Below, piece by piece: positions 9,710 to 18,915 of a stretch of 64,000 nucleotides of DNA. The number at the start of each line of letters is the position of its first letter. The stretch's first letter is position 1. Source of the stretch: Bradyrhizobium liaoningense (GTDB lineage: Bacteria; Pseudomonadota; Alphaproteobacteria; Rhizobiales; Xanthobacteraceae). The position numbers and the translations under genes were made by a program. The notes under the pieces are model-generated. The model did not search any database, was not told the origin of the DNA, and was given only the letters and a program-made list of their open reading frames with translations. The stretch is from positions 62,001 to 126,000 of the forward strand of contig NZ_JAFCJM010000015.1 of the NCBI RefSeq assembly GCF_018130955.1, written 5' to 3'.

Positions 9710-10924
9710 CTAACCCAGAGTTTCGACCAGCCGGTGCAGCGCCTGCGCCGTGGTCTCACTATCCTGCACCAGCGCCAGGCGAATATAGCCGGCACCGGGA
9801 TTGAAACCGTCGGGCTGAACCCGCGCCAGATAGGAGCCGGGCACCACGCGTACGCCGGCCTCCCTAAAGAGCTTGAGGGTCACGGACACGTCGTCGCCGA
9901 TCTCGGACGTGTTGAGCCAGACGCAGAAGCCGGCGTCGGGCCGGCGATAGCCGTAACGATTGCCGATGATCTGGTCGGCGAGATCGAATTTGATCCGGTA
10001 GAGCCTGCGGTTCTCCTCGACATGCGCCTCGTCGCCGTAGGCAACGGTTGCGACATGCTGGAGCGGTACCGGCACCTGGGGCGCTGCGATATTGCGCAGC
10101 TCGAGGAACATGCCGATGAACCTCTTGTCGCCGGCGGCGAAGCCGACGCGCAGGCCCGGCAGGTTGGAACGCTTCGACAGCGATTGGAACGCAGCCACGC
10201 GGGTGAAGTCGGGACCGGCGCATTCAAGCGCACTGCCCGGCGCTTCGCGCGTGTAGATCTCGGAATAGCACTCGTCGCTGAGGGTCATGAAATTGTAGCG
10301 ATCGGCGAGTTGCTTCAACCGCTTGAAATAGTCAGGCTTGGCGACCGAGCCCTGCGGATTGGCGGGAGAGGCCAGGTAGAACGCGACCGTGCGCGCCAGC
10401 GTCGCTTCGTCGATGGCGTCGAGATCGGGCAGGAAGCCGTTTTCGACTGTTGTCGGCAGATAGATCGGCTCGCAGGCCGCAGCGCCGGCACCGGCGCCAT
10501 ACACCGGGTAGAACGGGTTCGGCATCAGGATGGCGGGCTTGCCGGGACGCGGGCCGACATAGCGGGCTGCCGCGATCGCGGCGAGGAACAGTCCCTCGCG
10601 ACTGCCATTGAGGACGAGAATCTCGCTCTTGGGGTCGAGTGGCCGCGGCAGCTTGAAGCGCGACGATAACCAGGCGCTCGCTGCGTTGCGGAACGGCTCG
10701 GTGCCCTGGTTCATCGGGTAACGGCCGAAATCGGCGATGTGCTTGGCGAGCTCCGGGCCGACGAAATCCGGTACCGGATGCTGAGGTTCGCCGACTGCGA
10801 GCGAAATCAATGGCTTACCGGGCTGATGCGGCGCCAGCAGCTCGTTCAGCCGAACGAAGGGCGAGCGTGCGTTGTCGGAGCTTCCACCAGCCAGCGGCGC
10901 ACGGGATGAAGCGGTCATAGCCAT
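9710..10924 (-). CDS. Class I/II PLP aminotransferase (DapC-like)
   Basis: A fold-I aminotransferase of about 400 residues. The PLP lysine is in [15 protein letters not shown], and [13 protein letters not shown] and the C-terminal RLALV are family elements. The SLSKRSN form resembles N-succinyl-diaminopimelate aminotransferases (DapC), which would place it in lysine and peptidoglycan precursor synthesis; other substrates cannot be excluded. ATG starts at 10924 and 10918 are both possible; an upstream GTG at 10939 is less likely. It is the first gene of a run leading into ftsK. The 295-nt region upstream is a divergent promoter region shared with a diguanylate cyclase; I see no clear motif in it. 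Confidence 0.85.
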   Translation of the reverse strand: MAMTASSRAPLAGGSSDNARSPFVRLNELLAPHQPGKPLISLAVGEPQHPVPDFVGPELAKHIADFGRYPMNQGTEPFRNAASAWLSSRFKLPRPLDPKSEILVLNGSREGLFLAAIAAARYVGPRPGKPAILMPNPFYPVYGAGAGAAACEPIYLPTTVENGFLPDLDAIDEATLARTVAFYLASPANPQGSVAKPDYFKRLKQLADRYNFMTLSDECYSEIYTREAPGSALECAGPDFTRVAAFQSLSKRSNLPGLRVGFAAGDKRFIGMFLELRNIAAPQVPVPLQHVATVAYGDEAHVEENRRLYRIKFDLADQIIGNRYGYRRPDAGFCVWLNTSEIGDDVSVTLKLFREAGVRVVPGSYLARVQPDGFNPGAGYIRLALVQDSETTAQALHRLVETLG

Positions 10925-11219
10925 TCTGGGCGCCAGCACTCTTGGAACAGCCGGTCGCGCGGGAGCGCCGGCGGGAAATGGTTCAGTTCACCATAGATAG
11001 GGCGAGGTTAAGACGCGATTAACCATCGGCCGGCCCGTCCGTCCAGCACCGAATAATTCGGCCGATAACAACGGGATGCGCGGGGCGCCCGGTTCAGTCC
11101 AGGGCATTTTAGGCAAGCCCCTCGCGTATCGTTAACTGCCCCGGCCAAGTTCATTTTCGCCTCAGCGATTCGCGCATCCCGCCGGTGCTATGGCTGCGCG
11201 CCAGTAACGGGGCGGGTTC

Positions 11220-12002
11220 GTGACCATTCATATTTCCACGCATGGCGATGTTTTGCGCCACGCCGGCAAGCGCGCGGCGATTGCCGCGGGCATGACCATC
11301 CTGATGACGGCGACGACGTTGCTGCTGCATCTCGGCACCGATTTCAGTGCGACCGTGACGGTCGGCTACATCATCGGCTTCGGCCTCTGCATTGCGACCC
11401 TGATCTCCGCCATGGTGTCCGGCGCGCTCAGCTATCGCTCGGCGCTGTTGATGCAGGAGCTCACCCTCACCCGCAGCGAGCTGTCGCGCATTTCCCAGAC
11501 CGACCAGTTGACCGGCCTGTTCAATCGGCGCGGCTTTGACGATGCGGCCGTGCTCGCGCTGACCTCGGCGCGCAAGCGCAGCGTGCCCGTCACCGTGTTC
11601 CTGTGCGACATCGACCATTTCAAATCGATCAACGACCGGTTCGGTCACGAGTCCGGCGACAAGGTTTTGGTCGAAGTGGCCGACGTGCTGCGGCAGCTCG
11701 CAAGGCGTGAGGGCGTCCTTGTCGCCCGTTATGGCGGGGAGGAATTCGCTGGTCTCCTGGTCGGAGTTACGCGTGACCAGGCCGAGCAATATGCCGAGCA
11801 GGTGCGCACGACCTGCGCCGCGCGCGAAATTCCGATCGGTGAGAATCTCGAGCGCGTCACCATCAGCCTGGGCTTCACGGTGTCCTGCGCCGATGCGGAG
11901 CTGTCCGAACTGATGCGGATCGCCGACCGCGCGCTCTACGCCGCCAAGCACCGCGGCCGCGATCGCGTGGTCCAGGCGGACGACCACTCGCTCGCGGCGT
12001 GA
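11220..12002 (+). CDS. Diguanylate cyclase with two membrane helices
   Basis: A 260-residue enzyme with two N-terminal hydrophobic segments (about residues 20-38 and 46-70) followed by a short helical linker and a GGDEF domain starting DQLTGLFNRRGF. The active loop is RYGGEEF, so it should be active. Of the inhibitory RxxD site only the Arg remains (REGV), so feedback inhibition is doubtful. The start is a GTG preceded by a GGGGCGG stretch. There is no separate sensor domain; the small membrane part may serve that role. Confidence 0.88.
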   Translation: MTIHISTHGDVLRHAGKRAAIAAGMTILMTATTLLLHLGTDFSATVTVGYIIGFGLCIATLISAMVSGALSYRSALLMQELTLTRSELSRISQTDQLTGLFNRRGFDDAAVLALTSARKRSVPVTVFLCDIDHFKSINDRFGHESGDKVLVEVADVLRQLARREGVLVARYGGEEFAGLLVGVTRDQAEQYAEQVRTTCAAREIPIGENLERVTISLGFTVSCADAELSELMRIADRALYAAKHRGRDRVVQADDHSLAA

Positions 12003-12033
12003 TTTTTCTTAGGGCCTTAGCTATTTCCCCAGC

Positions 12034-12154
12034 GTCATGCCCGGGCATAGCCGTCCGAAGGACGGCGTCGCTTCCGCTCGCCTATGTCCCGGGCATCCAC
12101 GTTCTTGGTACGGCTGTGAAGGTCGTGGATGGCCGGGACAAGCCCGGCCATGAC
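12034..12154. repeat. Dispersed inverted repeat, family C (GTCATGCCCGGGC type)
   Basis: Begins GTCATGCCCGGGC and ends GCCCGGCCATGAC, so its outer ends are inverted copies, with inner hairpins between them. It fills the space between the diguanylate cyclase and the convergent GFA-type gene. The same architecture recurs at 18734, 28822, 30520, 34244 and 46115. Confidence 0.7.
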
Positions 12155-12175
12155 GAGCTGCGTGCTCCGCCCGCG

Positions 12176-12580
12176 TTACCGCCCCGGTAGCTTCTCGAAA
12201 GTCGCTATCTCCGCGGGGATCTGGTGAAACGCCTGCTTGTCGCAGGTGTAGATCGCCATCTGCGGCTGGAACTGCGACGGCTCATCCAGCGTGCCGACCT
12301 TCACCACCACCGCGGGCAGGCCCGGAACTTTTGTCACCAGATGCGTGCCGCATTGGGCGCAGAACTCGCGCGTCACGGCGCGCTCAAGGTCCTTGCGCGT
12401 AAATTGCTTGGGTTGCCCGGTGATGTAGGTGAAGCCGCCTGCCGGCATCGCGATGAACGTGTTGGGCGCGCCGCCCGTGATGTACTGGCATTCGCGGCAA
12501 TGGCATTGCGCCTGCATCATCGGATCGCCCTCGGCGATATAGCGCACCTCGCCGCAGTAGCATCCACCTTCCAAACGCAT
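12176..12580 (-). CDS. GFA-family zinc-binding protein
   Basis: A 134-residue member of the glutathione-dependent formaldehyde-activating enzyme (GFA/CENP-V) family. The zinc ligands are visible as GGCYCGEVRY, CHCRECQ and FCAQCGTHL. Most members have no proven reaction; the name comes from a few that promote S-hydroxymethylglutathione formation. The ATG at 12580 has a strong GGGAGG site 6 nt upstream. It is a single-gene unit with a family C repeat behind it and a family B palindrome ahead of it. Confidence 0.9.
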   Translation of the reverse strand: MRLEGGCYCGEVRYIAEGDPMMQAQCHCRECQYITGGAPNTFIAMPAGGFTYITGQPKQFTRKDLERAVTREFCAQCGTHLVTKVPGLPAVVVKVGTLDEPSQFQPQMAIYTCDKQAFHQIPAEIATFEKLPGR

Positions 12581-12623
12581 GACGACCTCCCGTTGTTGTC
12601 TTCTTGGCGCAGCTTTTTCTTCT

Positions 12624-12672
12624 GAGCATGATCCCTTCGGAAAACCGCTGCACACTTTTCCGGATCATGCTC
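12624..12672. repeat. Dispersed palindrome, family B (copy 1)
   Basis: A 49-bp element with 9-bp perfect outer arms GAGCATGAT/ATCATGCTC and an internal TTTCC/GGAAA pairing. It differs at four positions from the copy at 49748-49796. A third copy in opposite orientation lies at 23559-23603. Confidence 0.8.
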
Positions 12673-12734
12673 CATTTCTGCGCCGGCGGCCGCGCTTGGC
12701 AAGCCGTTTCTTTGCCCTTTGTTTTACAGGGCGC

Positions 12735-12784
12735 GTCAAAAAAGGATCAAAAAGAAAGGGGCTCCAACTTGCGCTGGAGCCCCT
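12735..12784 (-). terminator. Rho-independent terminator of the glnK-amtB locus
   Basis: A 10-bp perfect stem AGGGGCTCCA (12757-12766) with its complement (12775-12784) and an 8-nt loop. Read on the minus strand it is followed by TTTCTTTTTGATCCTTTTTT, a clear U-rich tail. It lies 87 nt beyond the amtB stop and fits as the end of the ammonium transport transcript. Confidence 0.82.
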
Positions 12785-12870
12785 CAACGGTCGGGGCATT
12801 GCCGGGTATGTGCCCAAACCGTAGGTCTGGATGCGATCTCCCTGAAGAGATCGCATCCGGGAGGAGAGAG

Positions 12871-14319
12871 TTACATGTTGTAGGCGCGCTCGGTGTGCTC
12901 GGTGATGTCGAGACCTTCACGCTCGGTCTCAGCGTTGGCACGCAGGCCAACGATCACGTCGACGACCTTGTAGAGGATCGCCGAACCGACGCCCGACCAC
13001 ACCAGCGTGGTGCCGACGCCCCAGATCTGGGAGGTCATCTGCGCCACGAGGTCGTAATCGGCGACCTTCGGCGGGATCGCGGTGTAGTCGATGATGCCAG
13101 CTCCACCCAGCGCCGGGTTGACGAGGATGCCGGTGCCGAGAGCACCGACGATGCCGCCGACGCAGTGCACGCCGAACACGTCGAGCGAGTCATCGTAGCC
13201 GAGCGCGTTCTTCACCACGGTGCAGAAGAACAGGCAGACGATGCCGACGACGAGGCCGAGAACGATCGCACCCATCGGACCGGCGTAGCCGGCCGCAGGC
13301 GTCACCGCCACGAGGCCCGCGACCGCGCCCGAGAGCGCGCCGAGCACCGAGGGATGACCCTTCACGATCCACTCCGCGAACATCCACGACAGCGCGGCGG
13401 CCGCGGTGGCGACGAAGGAGTTGGTCATGGCGAGCGCTGCGCCGCCATTGGCTTCGAGGTTGGAGCCGGCGTTGAAGCCGAACCAACCGACCCAGAGCAG
13501 CGAGGCGCCGATCATGGTCATGGTCAGCGAGTGCGGGGCCATCAGCTCCTTGCCGTAGCCGATGCGCTTGCCGATCAGCAGGGCGCCGACCAGGCCGGCG
13601 ATACCGGCGTTGATGTGCACCACGGTGCCGCCTGCGAAGTCGATCGCGCCCTTCTTGAAGATCCAGCCGGCGTCGGCGTTGATCTCGTCGAGCTTGGCCT
13701 GGGCCGCGGTCTTCGCCGCCGCGTCACCCGCAGCAGCCAGCGCCTTGGCAGCGTCCTGGATCGCGTCCGGACCCGGCCAGTACCAGACCATGTGCGCGAT
13801 CGGGAAGTAGATCAGCGTGACCCAGAGCGGGATGAACAGCGCAACCGCCGAGAACTTCATGCGCTCGGCAAAAGCGCCGACGATCAGCGCGGGCGTGATC
13901 GCCGCGAAGGTCATCTGGAAGCAGACATAGACCAGCTCCGAGATGTTGGCGTCGACCGAGAAGGTCGCGACCTTCGAGTCCGTCGTGATTCCCATCATGA
14001 AGGCCTTGGAGAAGCCGCCGATGAAGTCGGAACCGCCGGTGAAGGCGAGGCTGTAGCCGTAGAGAGCCCAGAGCACGGTGACGACGCAGACCGTGTAGAA
14101 CACCTGGGCGAGAACCGAGAGCATGTTCTTGGAGCGGACGAGGCCGCCGTAGAACAGCGCGAGGCCGGGGATGGTCATCAACAGCACGAGCACTGTCGAT
14201 GTCAGCATCCAGGCGTTGTCTCCCTTGTTGACCGTTGGCTCGGCGTAGGCTGCGGTCGCAGCGAACATGCCGACTGCGAGGGCTGCCAGTCCCGCGCCGT
14301 AGGGACGCTTAAACGTCAT
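12871..14319 (-). CDS. amtB: Ammonium transporter (first copy)
   Basis: A 482-residue Amt/Mep/Rh channel for ammonium. A signal peptide ending AAYA at about residue 26 is followed by eleven predicted membrane helices. The twin pore histidines lie in VVHINAGIAGLVG and FGVHCVGGIVG. The long loop between helices 4 and 6 is enlarged with an Ala-rich insert (DAAKALAAAGDAAAK), longer than in the second copy. The ATG has AGGAGA 7 nt upstream. It lies 36 nt after glnK and is regulated by it through T-loop insertion when nitrogen is plentiful, by family knowledge. Confidence 0.96.
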   Translation of the reverse strand: MTFKRPYGAGLAALAVGMFAATAAYAEPTVNKGDNAWMLTSTVLVLLMTIPGLALFYGGLVRSKNMLSVLAQVFYTVCVVTVLWALYGYSLAFTGGSDFIGGFSKAFMMGITTDSKVATFSVDANISELVYVCFQMTFAAITPALIVGAFAERMKFSAVALFIPLWVTLIYFPIAHMVWYWPGPDAIQDAAKALAAAGDAAAKTAAQAKLDEINADAGWIFKKGAIDFAGGTVVHINAGIAGLVGALLIGKRIGYGKELMAPHSLTMTMIGASLLWVGWFGFNAGSNLEANGGAALAMTNSFVATAAAALSWMFAEWIVKGHPSVLGALSGAVAGLVAVTPAAGYAGPMGAIVLGLVVGIVCLFFCTVVKNALGYDDSLDVFGVHCVGGIVGALGTGILVNPALGGAGIIDYTAIPPKVADYDLVAQMTSQIWGVGTTLVWSGVGSAILYKVVDVIVGLRANAETEREGLDITEHTERAYNM

Positions 14320-14355
14320 TGCATTTCTCCTGATTGAATTGGGTTGAGCGCGAAA

Positions 14356-14694
14356 TCAAAGCGCCGCGGCATCGGCCTCGCCGGTGCGGATGCGAACCGC
14401 ATGGTCGAGGTTGATGACGAAGATCTTGCCGTCGCCGATCTGGCCGGTCTTGGCTGCGGACGTGATCGCGTCGATGGTCTTGTCGACCTGGTCGGAGGCG
14501 ACCGCGACTTCGATCTTGATCTTGGGCAGGAAGCTCACGGCGTATTCGGCACCGCGATAAATTTCCGTATGGCCCTTCTGCCGGCCATATCCCTTGACTT
14601 CCGTCACCGTGAGTCCGTGAACGCCAATGGCGGTCAGGGCGTCACGGACTTCTTCCAGCTTGAATGGCTTGATAATCGCCATAACAATTTTCAT
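14356..14694 (-). CDS. glnK: PII nitrogen regulatory protein GlnK (first copy)
   Basis: A 112-residue PII signal protein. The T-loop reads [16 protein letters not shown] with Y51, the residue uridylylated by GlnD. The ATP-binding [10 protein letters not shown] and C-terminal RIRTGE are intact. It senses ATP/ADP and 2-oxoglutarate and blocks AmtB. The ATG at 14694 has AGGA upstream. A candidate sigma-54 element lies about 107 nt further upstream. It is about 80 percent similar by eye to the second copy at 16386. Confidence 0.97.
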   Translation of the reverse strand: MKIVMAIIKPFKLEEVRDALTAIGVHGLTVTEVKGYGRQKGHTEIYRGAEYAVSFLPKIKIEVAVASDQVDKTIDAITSAAKTGQIGDGKIFVINLDHAVRIRTGEADAAAL

Positions 14695-14800
14695 GGGTCC
14701 TATCCCCGCTTGGGCCCGGTCCGGACGTGGCCGGGCGTTTCTCGACTGGTTCGCCACGAGGGAGAAAGTTTCACTACGCGGGCACAGCCGGGCCCATAGA

Positions 14801-14816
14801 ATCAAATGCCGTGCCA
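14801..14816 (-). promoter_or_regulatory. Candidate sigma-54 promoter for glnK-amtB
   Basis: Read on the minus strand the site is TGGCACGGCATTTGAT. The -24 half TGGCACG matches the RpoN consensus exactly, and spacing to the -12 half is right (10 nt between GG and the -12 dinucleotide), but that dinucleotide is GA instead of GC. It would give a leader of roughly 95 nt before glnK. The location suits nitrogen control by NtrC, though I see no clear NtrC box. Confidence 0.4.
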
Positions 14817-14915
14817 GATCGAAGGGCTTGCCTAACGGATTATGAAAACGGGACTTTTTGGGCTTAGCGGGTACCGCAATGGCGTGCGCTATTACGTCGC
14901 GCTCAAAACCTAGCC

Positions 14916-14959
14916 ATGCCTGCCCAAAACGCAGGCATGACAATGTCCCGACACATTGT
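14916..14959. other. Two hairpins between amtB (second copy) and glnK (first copy)
   Basis: The 312-nt gap 14695-15006 holds no gene. Besides the sigma-54-like site it contains two hairpins: ATGCCTGC (14916-14923) with its complement at 14931-14938, and ACAATGT (14940-14946) with its complement at 14953-14959. They lie 50-90 nt beyond the second amtB stop and could end that transcript, but no strong U-run follows. Confidence 0.45.
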
Positions 14960-15006
14960 TGCTCACGCGTCGGGCAAAGAAGCGGTGTCTAATTACTGAT
15001 CGCTGC

Positions 15007-16311
15007 CTACTGCAGCGCCTCGCCGTGCTGGGAGATGTCGAGCCCCTCGAGCTCGTGCTCCTTCGAGACGCGCAACGGCACGAACAGGCCGACCAGCTTG
15101 AGCAGGACGAAGGTCGCCCCGCCCGACCAGACGAAGGTCACCGCGATCCCGTAAAGCTGGATCAGGACCTGCTGCGGATGGTTTTCGAACAGCCCGGCCG
15201 TCCCGCCGATGGCTGATGTCGCGAAGATGCCGGCGAACAGGGTCCCGGTCAGTCCGCCGATACCGTGGACGCCGAACACGTCGAGCGAATCGTCATAGTT
15301 GAAGCGCTGCTTCAGCCAGGTGCAGGCCCAGTAGCAGACCACGCCTGCGACGATGCCGATGACGATGCCGTGCCAGGGCGCGACGAAGCCCGAGGCCGGG
15401 GTGATCGTGCCGAGACCCGCGACCGCGCCGGAGATCATGCCGAGCACCGAGGGTTTGCGCCGCGTCGACCATTCGATCGCGCCCCAGGTCAGGGCGCCGG
15501 CACAGGCCGCGAGATGGGTGGCGATGATTGCCATCACCGCGCGCGAATTCGCAGCGTACGCCGAACCACCGTTGAAGCCGAACCAGCCGACCCACAGCAG
15601 GCCGGTGCCCATCACGGCGAGAGACAGATCGAACGGCGAGAGATTCTCGCTGCCATAGCCGTGACGGCGTCCCATCACTTTTGCGGCGACGAGACCGCCA
15701 GTGCCGGCGGAGAGATGCACGACGAGACCGCCGGCGAAATCGAGCACGCCCATGCTGCCGAGGAAGCCACCGCCCCACACCCAATGCGCCAAGGGGATGT
15801 AGACGAAGATGAACCAGCCGATCGAGAACAGGAGATACGCGGAGAAGCGCATGCGGTCGGCGACCGAGCCCGCCACCAGCGCCACCGTGATGATCGCAAA
15901 CGTCATCTGGTAGAGCATGAACAGCGCTTCCGGAATCGTCTTGGCGCCGGGATGGACGCTGTCCATCGTCATGCCTGCGAGAAACCAGCGATCGAGCGTA
16001 CCAAGCCACGGACCGTCGCCGACGAAGGCGAGCGAATAGCCGAACGCGACCCAGAGAATGGAAATCATCGTCACCGCGGCGAGGCTCTGCGCCATCGTCG
16101 CGAGCACGTTCTTCTTGCGCACCATGCCCGAATAGAACAGCGCGAGTCCCGGAATCGTCATCATCAGCACCAGGGCGGTGGCGACGATCATCCAGGCGGT
16201 GTCGGCGGTGTTGATGTCGGTGGCTGCAGCGTGCGCCTGCGTCTCGAATGAGGTCGCAAATAATGCGATCGGCGCAGCCATAATGGCTGCGCGGCGCAAT
16301 AATCCCGGCAT
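15007..16311 (-). CDS. amtB: Ammonium transporter (second copy)
   Basis: A 434-residue Amt channel, shorter than the neighbouring copy. It has a signal peptide ending about residue 28, pore histidines in VVHLSAGTGGLVA and FGVHGIGGLTG, and GWFGFNGGSAYAAN. The ATG is preceded by GGGGGAAA. It lies 74 nt downstream of its own glnK. Divergence from the first copy, especially in loops, suggests an old duplication with possible difference in affinity or regulation. Confidence 0.95.
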   Translation of the reverse strand: MPGLLRRAAIMAAPIALFATSFETQAHAAATDINTADTAWMIVATALVLMMTIPGLALFYSGMVRKKNVLATMAQSLAAVTMISILWVAFGYSLAFVGDGPWLGTLDRWFLAGMTMDSVHPGAKTIPEALFMLYQMTFAIITVALVAGSVADRMRFSAYLLFSIGWFIFVYIPLAHWVWGGGFLGSMGVLDFAGGLVVHLSAGTGGLVAAKVMGRRHGYGSENLSPFDLSLAVMGTGLLWVGWFGFNGGSAYAANSRAVMAIIATHLAACAGALTWGAIEWSTRRKPSVLGMISGAVAGLGTITPASGFVAPWHGIVIGIVAGVVCYWACTWLKQRFNYDDSLDVFGVHGIGGLTGTLFAGIFATSAIGGTAGLFENHPQQVLIQLYGIAVTFVWSGGATFVLLKLVGLFVPLRVSKEHELEGLDISQHGEALQ

Positions 16312-16385
16312 GTCGTTTCCCCCAGCTTGTTATTGGGGCCGCACAGGTTGCTCGGTGCGGCCCAAGAAAAAGTCGAAGCAAAAAG

Positions 16386-16775
<390 letters not shown>

Positions 16776-16963
16776 TCAATTTGGCATCTTTCTAGGCAAA
16801 TGGCATAAAAAAGTTGCAGAATGAAGGGGGAAAACTCGGGGGCGACACACCCGCGCCTCTGTACAGTGCATGGGGTTGTTTTCCAAAATTTTCGATTGTG
16901 GTCAGAGCGGGTGAACCTCCCTGTCCCAATCGGTACAAAAGTAAGTCAGGAAGGGGGGCGTCT

Positions 16964-17848
16964 ATGGCGAGTTGGTTCTACGCATCCGAGGGCAAGCAGC
17001 AGGGGCCCTATCAGGAAGCGCAATTCCGCGAATTGATCGCACAGGGCGTGGTGCGGGCCGATACGCTGGTCTGGTCCGAGGGCATGGCCGGCTGGCAAAA
17101 GGCGGCCGAAATCCCCGGCCTGATGGCAAGCGCCGGTGGGCCGCCGGTGGTTCCGCAGATGGGCGGCGTTACCACCCGCGGCAGTGGCGGCGGTGGCGGA
17201 AGCGGCCCGCTTTCAACTGACGTCAGCGTGTTCGGCCTGCTTGGCCGCAGCATCGTGTTCGTCATCGGCATGCTGCTCGTCATTCCCGCGCCGTGGGTCG
17301 CCTGCTGGTTCTACCAATGGATGTCGTCGCACATCCAGGTGCCGGGCCGGCCGAACTTGGGCTTCGCGGGCCAGCCCATGGACATCTGGTACGTGCTGAT
17401 GGGAACGGCGCTGTTGAGCTACGCCGGCGCCAGCGGCAGCTCGCTCGTGCAACTGGTCGCGACCGTCCTCCAGGCCTTCTTGAACTGGATGGTCATCCGG
17501 TGGATCGCCGCCAACCTCACGTCGAACGGCGAGCGTCTGCCGATCTCGTTCAAGGGCAGCGCGATCGGCTATATCGGCTGGTATGTCCTGATGCTGATCT
17601 CCGCCATCACCATCATCGGCTGGGCCTGGGTGATCGCGTTCTGGATGCGCTGGATGTGCAGCAACATCGACGGCACGCGGCGTGAAGTCACGTTCAACGG
17701 CTCGGGCCTGCAGATCCTGTGGCGCACGCTGGTGTTCGTGATTGCCTGCAGCTTCATCATCCCGATCCCGTGGGTGCTGCGCTGGTACACGAACTGGTAC
17801 GTGTCGCAATTCGCGGTCGTCGAACGCGGTGCGATGGCTCAGGCCTAG
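16964..17848 (+). CDS. GYF-domain polytopic membrane protein
   Basis: A 294-residue protein. Residues 3-50 form a GYF_2 (DUF4339) domain with WFYASEGKQQGPY and LVWSEGMAGWQ. A Gly/Ser-rich linker follows, then four to six hydrophobic segments (about 92-116, 140-162, 168-188, 205-230 and 260-280), several ending with aromatic clusters such as WVLRWYTNWY. The membrane part resembles DUF898-type proteins. The start has a strong AGGAAGGGGGG site. Its function is unknown; GYF_2 domains probably bind proline-rich partners. It ends 2 nt from the convergent thioesterase stop. Confidence 0.8.
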   Translation: MASWFYASEGKQQGPYQEAQFRELIAQGVVRADTLVWSEGMAGWQKAAEIPGLMASAGGPPVVPQMGGVTTRGSGGGGGSGPLSTDVSVFGLLGRSIVFVIGMLLVIPAPWVACWFYQWMSSHIQVPGRPNLGFAGQPMDIWYVLMGTALLSYAGASGSSLVQLVATVLQAFLNWMVIRWIAANLTSNGERLPISFKGSAIGYIGWYVLMLISAITIIGWAWVIAFWMRWMCSNIDGTRREVTFNGSGLQILWRTLVFVIACSFIIPIPWVLRWYTNWYVSQFAVVERGAMAQA

Positions 17849-17850
17849 TT

Positions 17851-18711
17851 TTACTTGCGCTGGCGCACGGAACCTTCCTGCGCCACCGACGCCACCAGCG
17901 TGCCGTCGGGCTTGAAGATCAGGCCGCGGGTCAACCCGCGGCCGCCTTGCGCGCTCGGCGAATCCTGCGCGTAGAGCAGCCATTCGTCGGCGCGGAACGA
18001 CCGGTGAAACCACATCGCATGGTCGAGGCTCGCTGGCATCATGCGCTTGTCGAACAGCGTGCGTCCGTAGCGCGCCATCACCGCATCGAGCAGCGAAAAA
18101 TCCGACGCATAGGCGAGCGCGCACATGTGCAGCGCCGGATCGTCCGGCAGGGTCGCTGCGGTCTTGATCCAGACATTGATGCGGCCGTCCTCGATCTTCT
18201 GGCCAAAATAGCGGCCGAGTTCGACCGGGCGCAGCTCGATCGGACGATCGGATTCGTAATAGCGGCGGATGAATTCCGGCATTTCGCGGAACATCGGCTG
18301 CTTGGCCACCTCTTCGGCCGTAAGCTTATCCGGTGGCGGCACATCGGGCATCTTGTCCTGATGATCGAACGCGGTCTCCTCCTCGGCATGGAACGACACC
18401 ATGATCGAGAAGATCGCGTTGCCGTGCTGGATCGCGGTGACGCGGCGCGTCGAATAGCTCTTGCCGTCGCGCAGCCGCTCGACCTGGTAGATGATCGGAA
18501 CCTGCGGATCGCCCGGCAGGATGAAATAGCAATGCAACGAATGCGGCAGCCGTCCCTCGACGGTGCGGCAGGCCGCGACCATTGCCTGTCCGATCACCTG
18601 GCCGCCAAAAACCCGCTGCCAGCTCGTCTTCGGGCTGTTGCCGCGGAAAAGATTTACCTCGAGCTGCTCGATGTCGAGGATGGCGATGAGGTCGATCAGG
18701 CTTTTGGACAT
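17851..18711 (-). CDS. tesB: Acyl-CoA thioesterase II
   Basis: A 286-residue double hot-dog thioesterase cleaving acyl-CoA to free acid and CoA. Supporting stretches are RVFGGQVIGQAM, HSLHCYFILPGDP, a mid-protein SFHAEEE, and the C-terminal WFHRSFRADEWLLY and SAQGGRGLTRG motif containing part of the Asp/Thr/Gln triad. I chose the ATG at 18711 (SKSLIDLIAIL). An ATG nine codons upstream lies within a family C repeat and is probably not used. Confidence 0.92.
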   Translation of the reverse strand: MSKSLIDLIAILDIEQLEVNLFRGNSPKTSWQRVFGGQVIGQAMVAACRTVEGRLPHSLHCYFILPGDPQVPIIYQVERLRDGKSYSTRRVTAIQHGNAIFSIMVSFHAEEETAFDHQDKMPDVPPPDKLTAEEVAKQPMFREMPEFIRRYYESDRPIELRPVELGRYFGQKIEDGRINVWIKTAATLPDDPALHMCALAYASDFSLLDAVMARYGRTLFDKRMMPASLDHAMWFHRSFRADEWLLYAQDSPSAQGGRGLTRGLIFKPDGTLVASVAQEGSVRQRK

Positions 18712-18733
18712 TCGCTGGCGCTTTCGCGTTGTC

Positions 18734-18825
18734 GTCATTCCGGGGCGCGCGTCAGCGCGAACCCGGAATCCAGAAGTTGTTGCGCGAGATTCCGGGTTCG
18801 CCTCTTCGAGGCGCCCCGGAATGAC
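18734..18825. repeat. Dispersed inverted repeat, family C
   Basis: A 92-bp element beginning GTCATTCCGGGGC and ending with the exact complement GCCCCGGAATGAC, with inner matching segments CCGGAATC and GATTCCGGG. It lies between the divergent tesB and UbiH-type genes and overlaps a possible upstream start of tesB. Confidence 0.8.
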
Positions 18826-18915
18826 GGTTGCGGGCCGATCGGCCCTTGTTTCACCTCACTGTTTCGCCCAGCTATAACCTGCTAGCAAGACCAAGAATTG
18901 ACCGGGATTTCGGGT

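Noticed and set aside
12604..14337. 577-codon frame antisense to amtB
   Set aside because: Asp/Arg/His-rich translation typical of shadow frames; amtB on the other strand is unmistakable.
16796..16820. TGGCAT...TTGCA as a sigma-54 promoter for the GYF gene
   Set aside because: The spacing between GG and GC is 12 nt instead of the required 10.
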